Source: Flavobacteriaceae bacterium PS02338 | Lineage (GTDB): Bacteria; Bacteroidota; Bacteroidia; Sphingobacteriales; Sphingobacteriaceae | Reading direction: 5' to 3' | DNA length: 64,000 bases | Assembly: GCA_029959615.1 (NCBI GenBank) | Contig: JASCOD010000006.1 | Coordinates: 62,001 to 126,000, forward strand | Shown: positions 58,621 to 64,000 of the stretch, in pieces | Position numbering within the stretch: the stretch's first letter is position 1 | How the letters are laid out: each line of letters begins with the position of its first letter | Program-made: the position numbers and the translations under genes | The notes under the pieces: model-generated | Told to the model about the DNA's origin: nothing | What the model saw: the letters and a program-made list of their open reading frames with translations, nothing else | Databases searched by the model: none

Positions 58621-58741
58621 AGGATATTTGTTTATTGGTTCATTAGTTCGTTAGGATTTGTATTTTGATTCTTGTTGCTGTGCATTTGGTTCATTGTTGG
58701 TCATAATCCGAGATTGTAACCGTAAATCGTAAATCAAACCT

Positions 58742-58749
58742 TATCTTTG
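58742..58749 (+). promoter_or_regulatory. -7 promoter element of the DEAD-box helicase gene
   Basis: TATCTTTG matches TAnnTTTG exactly, five bases before the ATG at 58755. Confidence 0.6.
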
Positions 58750-58754
58750 TCCTT

Positions 58755-60068
58755 ATGCCAAAAAAATTCGAAGAGTTTAAACTCAACAGACAAATACTGA
58801 ACGCAGTAGAAGAGGCTGGTTTTACCGAAGCTACCCCAATACAAGAAAAGGCTATTGGGCCAGTGTTGTCAGGACAAGATTTGTTCGGTATTGCACAAAC
58901 GGGCACAGGGAAAACTGCAGCTTACGTTTTGCCTATGCTCATGAAACTGAAATTTGCTCAAGGTGAAAACCCAAGAGCTTTAATTTTGGTGCCCACCAGG
59001 GAACTAGCGCTACAGATAGAAGAGCAGGTGAAATTGTTTGCAACCTATACAGATTTAAGAACTGTGGTGATTTTTGGCGGTATTGGGCCTAAAACACAAA
59101 AGGAACAATTAGCTAAAGGAGTAGATATTTTGGTAGCTACGCCAGGTCGCTTCTTAGACCTCTATTTAGCTGGAGATATCAATACACGTAGCCTACAGTT
59201 TTTGGTGTTAGATGAGGCTGATAAAATGATGGATATGGGCTTTATTGGTTCCATTCACCGCATTTTGGAAGTGGTTCCACGTAAGCGTCAGAACTTGCTG
59301 TTTTCTGCTACGATGAGCGATTTGGTACACAAAATTGCGGGAGATTTCCTTAAAAACCCACTTACGGTTGAAGTTGCGGCTCAGGCTACGCCAGCGCAAA
59401 CGGTAACGCAAATAATGTATGCTGTCCCGAATTTCAAAACTAAAATCAACTTGTTGCAAAGTTTGTTAAAGAATGAGGAGGATTTTAAAAAACTCATCAT
59501 CTTCTGCAAAACAAAAACAGTAGCAGACAATATCAATAATTTTATTTCGAGAAGATTGGGTGAGGATGCTGTTAGGGTAATCCATGCCAACAAGGGACAG
59601 AACACACGTATCAACTCCATTAATAGTTTTAAGGAAGGTAATATTAGGGTTTTAGTAGCAACAGATGTCGCATCAAGAGGTATTGATGTGAGCGAAGTAA
59701 GTCACGTAATTAATTTTGATGTTCCGATAATTATAGAGGATTATGTACACAGAATTGGTAGAACAGGGAGAGCATTCAATGAAGGAACCGCCATTACATT
59801 CTATAATGAGGCCGAACGATATTATATTGATAAGATCGAAAAGTTAATTAGACAGCAAATTCCTGAAAGACAACTTCCTGAAGAAGTTTTTATAGAAGAG
59901 ACTCCATATGAGGAAAAGCAATACATAGCAAGGGAAATTGATGCCCAAAAGAGGAAAGAAAATCCCGATTTTAAAGGGGCGTTCCATGAAAAGAAAAAGC
60001 AATACGGAACGGCCACCAAAAAAAACACTAAAAAAAACAATAGATATAAACCAAAAGAACGTAGATAA
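58755..60068 (+). CDS. DEAD-box ATP-dependent RNA helicase (RhlE-like)
   Basis: 437 residues. Motifs in order: Q motif with TEATPIQEKAI, Walker A AQTGTGKTAAY, PTRELALQI, VATPGRFLD, LDEADKMM (DEAD), FSATM, VATDVASRGIDV and HRIGRTGR. The RhlE-type core (about 1-365) is followed by a basic tail (YKPKERR). It remodels RNA in ribosome assembly or decay. The stop is one base before a TTG that could start a small membrane protein. First gene of a plus-strand run to the kinase. Confidence 0.95.
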   Translation: MPKKFEEFKLNRQILNAVEEAGFTEATPIQEKAIGPVLSGQDLFGIAQTGTGKTAAYVLPMLMKLKFAQGENPRALILVPTRELALQIEEQVKLFATYTDLRTVVIFGGIGPKTQKEQLAKGVDILVATPGRFLDLYLAGDINTRSLQFLVLDEADKMMDMGFIGSIHRILEVVPRKRQNLLFSATMSDLVHKIAGDFLKNPLTVEVAAQATPAQTVTQIMYAVPNFKTKINLLQSLLKNEEDFKKLIIFCKTKTVADNINNFISRRLGEDAVRVIHANKGQNTRINSINSFKEGNIRVLVATDVASRGIDVSEVSHVINFDVPIIIEDYVHRIGRTGRAFNEGTAITFYNEAERYYIDKIEKLIRQQIPERQLPEEVFIEETPYEEKQYIAREIDAQKRKENPDFKGAFHEKKKQYGTATKKNTKKNNRYKPKERR

Positions 60069-60069
60069 G

Positions 60070-60351
60070 TTGAAACTTAAATTAACACCGTTAAACATTG
60101 TATCGGCACTAAGTATAGTGATTGTTGTTGGTTTAATCATCAATCAGACATGGTTACTAGCTCCAGCAAGTAAAGAATTCAAAGGGCCTTTTATAGCACT
60201 TGGCTTACTGATATTTTTCGTGTCTTTTCTGAGTGATCAAATTTTCAGAAAGTTTATACCAAGTTTGGCAAGACTTTGGATAATACAACTATCACTTGTA
60301 GTGTTTACTGCTGTTTTTGTTTTGGTGTTAAAGATGATCGTTTTTGGTTAA
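60070..60351 (+). CDS. Small membrane protein, two to three helices
   Basis: 93 residues if started at the TTG at 60070 (MKLKLTPLNIVSALS), one base after the helicase stop; earlier ATGs (59941, 59986) would overlap the helicase gene by up to 128 bases and seem less likely. Hydrophobic helices at about 8-25, 33-53 and 67-90. I recognise no family. It lies between the helicase gene and gldC and is probably in the same transcript. Confidence 0.6.
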   Translation: MKLKLTPLNIVSALSIVIVVGLIINQTWLLAPASKEFKGPFIALGLLIFFVSFLSDQIFRKFIPSLARLWIIQLSLVVFTAVFVLVLKMIVFG

Positions 60352-60371
60352 GAAATTTAAAGCAGATAATA

Positions 60372-60707
60372 ATGAAAAAAGCAGAGATTAAGATTACAGT
60401 AGAATTAGACGAAAAGAATGTTCCTGAAAATATTTTTTGGGAATCAACAGATTCAGAAAATAAAGACCAAATAGCGGCCAAATCTATGATGTTAGCTCTT
60501 TGGGATCATAACTATAAAAATTCTATGAGAATTGATTTATGGACTAAAGATATGCCTGTTGATGAAATGAAGCGTTTTTTCTACGAGACACTACAAACTA
60601 TGGGAGATACCTTTTTAAGAGCTACCGGAGAAAAAAATATAGTTGAAGATTTGAGAGATTATTGTGCACATTTTGCCGATAAAATGGGTATCAATACACA
60701 GGGATAA
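60372..60707 (+). CDS. gldC: Gliding motility protein GldC
   Basis: 111 residues from the ATG at 60372 (MKKAEIKITVELDEKNVPENI); the open frame extends upstream but the extra Cys-rich text is not family-like. GldC is a small cytoplasmic protein needed for efficient gliding in Flavobacterium, with IFWESTDSENKDQIAAKSMML and WTKDMPVDEMKRFFYETLQTMGDTF as its signature. Many non-gliding Bacteroidota keep it, so a wider role is probable. It is 20 bases after the small membrane protein gene. Confidence 0.92.
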   Translation: MKKAEIKITVELDEKNVPENIFWESTDSENKDQIAAKSMMLALWDHNYKNSMRIDLWTKDMPVDEMKRFFYETLQTMGDTFLRATGEKNIVEDLRDYCAHFADKMGINTQG

Positions 60708-60740
60708 ACCTCTAAACTCCATAAATTGATGAAATAAAAA

Positions 60741-62564
60741 ATGAGTCTACCTGCGTCTAAAAAATTATTTGTCAATTTCATGGTGAAATTATTGCTCATT
60801 CTTGCAATAATTGGTGGAAGTATTGTGCTGTTCTTTTATAACAAGGAGAATATTTCTTATTTTAAGCATAAGCAAGAACGCATTACCAACCTTATAGAGC
60901 TAAATGATGTTTTACAGAATGTAAATTACGCCTATGTTGCTTTTGTAGATGGTGATTCATCCCAAACAGATAGTTTAAGCGCTCATGTTAAGGTTTTAAC
61001 TGCCAAGAAAAAGATTTTTGAGCAATTCATAGAAGATAACTATAAGAATGATATAGCTAACATACAAGATGATTTAAATGAGGATATACGTTTGTACACT
61101 TCACAATTTGGAACACCTTCTTTTATAGAAGGTCAATTTGGTAAACGTATTGATGCAACATATAGTTCCATAAATCAACTGATCAAAAAAGAGAGAGATG
61201 ATTTGAGAGTGAAGACCACACAGAACGATGACTTCTACGAAATGTTGAGTTACTTAGTTTTTGGTGTAGGTATCGTAGTGATGATTATGAATGTCTTTCT
61301 CTATGTTCGATCTCAAAAGTCGCTACAGAAGCAACTGGCTCACGAAAAGGAGATTTATAATGCAAAGTTAGCAGCACAGTCTGCTAATAATGCAAAGTCA
61401 GAATATCTCGCTATGATTAGTCATGAAATTAGAACACCGATGAATGGTGTTTTGGGGATGTCGAATTTACTTTTACAGGGTTCGTTAAATGACGAACAAA
61501 AAGATTATGCCCAAACTATTCACAACAGTGCCGAATCTCTTTTGCGAATCGTAAATGATGTATTAGATTTTTCTAAAATTGAAGCAGGAAAAATTCAATT
61601 AGATAAAACATCTGTCAATATAAGGGAATTGATAGCCGAGGTATTTTCAATCTTGCCAAAATCTACCGAACAGTTGAAATTTAATTATCTAGTTGATCAG
61701 GGTGTTCCTCAATCAATTCACTGCGATTCTGGACGTTTGAAACAGGTATTGCTTAATTTGTTAAGTAATGCAAGTAAATTCACAGAAAGAGGTAGTATCA
61801 TACTTGAATGTAAAGTAATAGATAGTACTGATAATGGCTTTTTACGCCTAGGCTTCAATGTGAAAGATACTGGAATAGGTATTGCCGAAGAGCGAATCAA
61901 AATGTTATTTAAGCCATTTGTTCAAGTAGATCATACTACCGTGAGAAAATATGGAGGAACTGGACTTGGGTTAAATATTGCTTATAATCTCATTTCAATG
62001 ATGGATGGGAAAATAAAGGTAAGTAGCCAAGTAGGTAAGGGGTCAACTTTTACATTCTTCATCGTTACGAAGGAAATGGCTGAGAATAACAAGTCCAAAC
62101 CAGAAATACAGAAGGAACAGAAGATGTTAGATAATGCACTTTCTAGTAACTTTCCTTTAAAAGTTTTGGTAGTGGATGATAACGAAATTAACCTCATGTT
62201 GATTACCAAAACATTGAGTAAACTTGGTTATGAATGTAAAAGAGCTTCTAATGGTCAGTTGGCTTTGGATTTAGTCAAACAAGAGGAGTTCGATTTGATT
62301 TTCATGGATATGCAGATGCCAATTATGGATGGTACTGTGGCAACTACAGAAATTAGAAAGCATTATCGCGTTTACGAATATCCGGTAGTAATCGCGCTTA
62401 CTGCGAATGCTCTAGGTGATGGAAAGGACAAGTGCTTGGAAGCAGGCATGCAAGATTTTATAGCAAAGCCATTTAAACCAGCAGAAATAGAAGAGGTGAT
62501 CAAAAAATGGGCGCCAAAAATTATTTCCTATAAACGCAAAAATCAATCTATTTCCTTAAGTTAG
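60741..62564 (+). CDS. Hybrid sensor histidine kinase with receiver domain
   Basis: 607 residues. Two membrane helices (about 12-32 and 168-188) enclose a roughly 135-residue periplasmic, helical sensor. A coiled coil leads to the HisKA domain with the phospho-acceptor H228 in AMISHEIRTPMNGVLGM. ATPase boxes: N LLNLLSNASKF, G1 KDTGIGIAEE, G2 GGTGLGLNIA. The receiver domain (about 470-590) has VVDDNEIN, the phospho-Asp D523 in FMDMQMPIMDG, ALTAN and AKPFKP. There is no output DNA-binding domain and no adjacent regulator, so it should feed a distant partner. Confidence 0.94.
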   Translation: MSLPASKKLFVNFMVKLLLILAIIGGSIVLFFYNKENISYFKHKQERITNLIELNDVLQNVNYAYVAFVDGDSSQTDSLSAHVKVLTAKKKIFEQFIEDNYKNDIANIQDDLNEDIRLYTSQFGTPSFIEGQFGKRIDATYSSINQLIKKERDDLRVKTTQNDDFYEMLSYLVFGVGIVVMIMNVFLYVRSQKSLQKQLAHEKEIYNAKLAAQSANNAKSEYLAMISHEIRTPMNGVLGMSNLLLQGSLNDEQKDYAQTIHNSAESLLRIVNDVLDFSKIEAGKIQLDKTSVNIRELIAEVFSILPKSTEQLKFNYLVDQGVPQSIHCDSGRLKQVLLNLLSNASKFTERGSIILECKVIDSTDNGFLRLGFNVKDTGIGIAEERIKMLFKPFVQVDHTTVRKYGGTGLGLNIAYNLISMMDGKIKVSSQVGKGSTFTFFIVTKEMAENNKSKPEIQKEQKMLDNALSSNFPLKVLVVDDNEINLMLITKTLSKLGYECKRASNGQLALDLVKQEEFDLIFMDMQMPIMDGTVATTEIRKHYRVYEYPVVIALTANALGDGKDKCLEAGMQDFIAKPFKPAEIEEVIKKWAPKIISYKRKNQSISLS

Positions 62565-62582
62565 CAGCTTAAACGAATTACC

Positions 62583-62987
62583 ATGCTAATTGTAAATAAG
62601 CCAATGGCCCTGATAGGGCTAATATTAGTATTTGTGGCTGGTTTCTGCCCCATTTTGCAAGTTAAAATTATTTTCGAATGGGTAAATTGGGGACTTTATA
62701 AAACTGATATCCGACTTTTCTTAATCACTTATTCATTCATTGCGCTAATGGCTTTGTGCTATTTTGTTAGACAATTAAAGGCTTTTGGCATATTGACTAA
62801 AGTAATGTTTGTTTGGGTTTTATTGATGGCGGCTGCCGTATATTTTAAATCTACCCATTACTTTGGGATGAAGTTAGCTGATAATCTTTTGGGTAAAGCT
62901 ATTCATTTCCAATGGGGATGGATTATCTTGTTAATTGGGGCTGTTTTATTGCTGTTTAGTGTAAAGAAGGAAACACTAAGAGCTTAA
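62583..62987 (+). CDS. Four-helix membrane protein, unknown
   Basis: 134 residues with four hydrophobic segments (about 7-24, 42-60, 66-87, 108-127): ALIGLILVFVAGFCPILQV, FLITYSFIALMALCYF, TKVMFVWVLLMAAAVYF, FQWGWIILLIGAVLLLFS. I recognise no family. It begins 18 bases after the kinase stop on the same strand and may belong to its transcript, conceivably as an accessory to the sensor (inference only). Confidence 0.7.
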   Translation: MLIVNKPMALIGLILVFVAGFCPILQVKIIFEWVNWGLYKTDIRLFLITYSFIALMALCYFVRQLKAFGILTKVMFVWVLLMAAAVYFKSTHYFGMKLADNLLGKAIHFQWGWIILLIGAVLLLFSVKKETLRA

Positions 62988-63028
62988 TGAAACTGTTAAA
63001 ATATTCGACTACTACTACTAATAACTAA

Positions 63029-63595
63029 CTAAATTTTCAGTAAATACTGATAAAGTTTTTCTGTCGGTAGTCCCATTACATTGGTATAAGAACCATTCAG
63101 TCGCTCAACAACAGTTAAGCCAAACCAATCTTGTACGCCATAGCTACCAGCTTTATCAAATGGTTGGTAATTATCAATGTAGTAATTAATTTCCTCCATA
63201 TTCAAAACGCGACAGAAAACTTCTGTCTGGTCATAAAAAGAAATGATTTTTCCTTGGTGATTGATGCTAACACCAGTATAAACCTCATGCTTATTGCCAG
63301 ATAATTTACCCAACATTTGCTGCGCCTCATTATGGTCTTTCGGTTTACCTAATATTTCGCCATTAATAGCCACGATTGTATCGGCAGTAATAATTATCGC
63401 ATTTGGATTGGCATCAAATGCTTTAGCTTTTTTCTCCGCAATATATACTGCAATTTCCGGAGCACTTAAATTTTCGGGGTAGCTCTCATCCACGTCTTTT
63501 AATTCAACAGAAAAGTTTAAGCCCATTAGGGTTAATAGCTCTTGTCGTCGTGGTGATTTTGAAGCAAGTATAATTGGTGAGGTTACTTTTAACAT
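63029..63595 (-). CDS. maf: Maf family nucleotide pyrophosphatase
   Basis: 188 residues from the ATG at 63595 (MLKVTSPIILASKSPRRQELL); a start eight codons upstream is ruled out less surely but the -7 box at 63608 overlaps it. The signature ASKSPRRQELL, the catalytic-type TADTIVAING and FYDQTEVFCRVL are present. Maf enzymes remove non-canonical or modified nucleotides (dTTP/UTP/m7GTP class) to keep the pool clean. Monocistronic. Confidence 0.94.
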   Translation of the reverse strand: MLKVTSPIILASKSPRRQELLTLMGLNFSVELKDVDESYPENLSAPEIAVYIAEKKAKAFDANPNAIIITADTIVAINGEILGKPKDHNEAQQMLGKLSGNKHEVYTGVSINHQGKIISFYDQTEVFCRVLNMEEINYYIDNYQPFDKAGSYGVQDWFGLTVVERLNGSYTNVMGLPTEKLYQYLLKI

Positions 63596-63607
63596 GTTAT
63601 TTTTTTT

Positions 63608-63615
63608 CAAAAATA
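63608..63615 (-). promoter_or_regulatory. -7 promoter element of maf
   Basis: TATTTTTG on the minus strand matches TAnnTTTG exactly, 12 bases before the ATG. It overlaps the T tract of the terminator at 63619. Confidence 0.55.
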
Positions 63616-63618
63616 ACA

Positions 63619-63639
63619 AAAGCGGCCAATAGCCGCTTT
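63619..63639 (-). terminator. Terminator of the Spy-like gene, overlapping the maf promoter
   Basis: AAAGCGGC (63619-63626) pairs with GCCGCTTT (63632-63639) around CAATA. On the minus strand it is followed by TGTTATTTTTG, whose end is also the maf -7 box. Confidence 0.8.
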
Positions 63640-63662
63640 GTTTTATCTCTTTTAAAATGGAA

Positions 63663-64000
63663 TTAATTTCCAGCTTGACGTTCTTTCATTTTCTTCTCCA
63701 TCTGCGCTTTTTGTTCATCAAGCATCGCTTTGTAAGTTTTCTTCTGATCTTCCGTTAAGACACCATTTACTTTGGTTTCAAGCTCTGTTCTCATTTTTAA
63801 TATCTTTTCCATCATTGCTTGTCTATCGCCACCACCTTGGTTTTCTTCACGCATTTTCTTTTGAGCGTCAGCTTGCTCGGTAAAAATTGCGGTTAGCTTT
63901 GTTTTTTGGTCTTCAGATAGTTTTAGCTTTTCATCTAGTTGCTTCACTCTAGCTTCTGGATTTATTCCCATGCGTCCACCGCCTGGTCTTCCGCCACCTT
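63663..64000 (-). CDS. Spy/LTXXQ-like periplasmic protein, N-terminus cut by window edge
   Basis: Partial: the frame is open past base 64000, and an ATG at 63971 is internal to a Gly/Arg run (GGRPGGGRM), so the true start lies outside. The 112 visible residues are helical and charged, with LDEKLKLSEDQKTKLTAIFTEQ, GGGDRQAMMEKI, LTEDQKKTYKAMLDEQ and KKMKERQAGN at the end. The LTxxQ-like repeats (LSEDQ, LTEDQ) fit the Spy/CpxP family of periplasmic chaperones. It resembles the small protein at 1008-1466 in size and glycine-rich start. Confidence 0.8.
   Translation of the reverse strand, partial: GGGRPGGGRMGINPEARVKQLDEKLKLSEDQKTKLTAIFTEQADAQKKMREENQGGGDRQAMMEKILKMRTELETKVNGVLTEDQKKTYKAMLDEQKAQMEKKMKERQAGN

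Noticed and set aside
59938..60351. Long overlapping gene starting inside the DEAD-box helicase
   Set aside because: The part before 60070 overlaps a well-conserved basic tail in another frame; a start just after the helicase stop is simpler.
60276..60371. Extended N-terminus for GldC
   Set aside because: The Cys-rich extra residues are not family-like and overlap the preceding gene; the ATG at 60372 gives the normal length.
1..64000. tRNA, rRNA, insertion sequence, integrase or origin
   Set aside because: I looked for tRNA-like cloverleaf ends, transposase motifs and repeated DnaA-box clusters and saw none I could support; a tRNA scan would settle the first.

Overview
The window is AT-rich bacterial chromosome from a member of the Bacteroidota, most likely Pedobacter or a close relative in the Sphingobacteriaceae (inference from recognised families). 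Supporting signs are type IX secretion (T9SS) sorting domains, PorT, PorG, PorP/SprF and PorE-like proteins, GldC, a split transketolase, DUF4290/DUF3810/DUF2683/DUF493 proteins, the extended PurF, and at least 17 exact copies of the Bacteroidota -7 promoter element TAnnTTTG just upstream of start codons. Genes are dense on both strands. I saw no rRNA, tRNA, CRISPR, prophage or transposase.

Layout. 1-4642 (minus): a truncated PLP aminotransferase; an ECF sigma factor operon with a membrane anti-sigma-like protein and a small Spy-like periplasmic protein; and the two halves of transketolase. 4867-11685 (plus): a four-gene surface-fibre module of an 883-residue collagen-like protein, a protein with a type B T9SS sorting domain, a PorP/SprF outer-membrane protein and a PorE-like TPR/propeller/OmpA protein, closed by a strong terminator. 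11948-15974 (minus): Bcp peroxiredoxin, M23 peptidase, FAH-family enzyme and a tiny T9SS cargo. 16169-19897: Kup potassium transporter, UbiA-type prenyltransferase and EngB.

20032-31730 (plus): ubiE-porT, an SDR enzyme, YqeY-like protein, hydrolase, CBS protein, nadK, porG, uppS, bamA, two Skp/OmpH chaperones and murI. This is an envelope-biogenesis block that makes the undecaprenyl carrier, inserts outer-membrane proteins and supplies two T9SS parts. 31845-41793: extended PurF, a secreted GDPD with a T9SS tail, an orphan HSDR_N nuclease domain, holA, a large secreted zinc metalloprotease and an acyltransferase. 42164-54829 (mostly minus): murA with the fosfomycin-insensitive Asp, DUF4290, a PcrA/UvrD helicase, small enzymes, hscA, a 42-bp tandem repeat array and a glycosyltransferase. 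55007-64000: miaE, DUF3810, a YoeB/DUF2683 toxin-antitoxin pair, pyrC, a DEAD-box helicase, gldC, a hybrid histidine kinase, maf and a truncated Spy-like gene.

The strongest candidate for an under-described system is the collagen-like/T9SS module. Other notable points are the near-leaderless promoters with a fixed spacing to the start codon, several families of dispersed palindromic repeats, the 42-bp array, and the triple F-x-x-P-x-x-Y-F motif in the anti-sigma-like protein.
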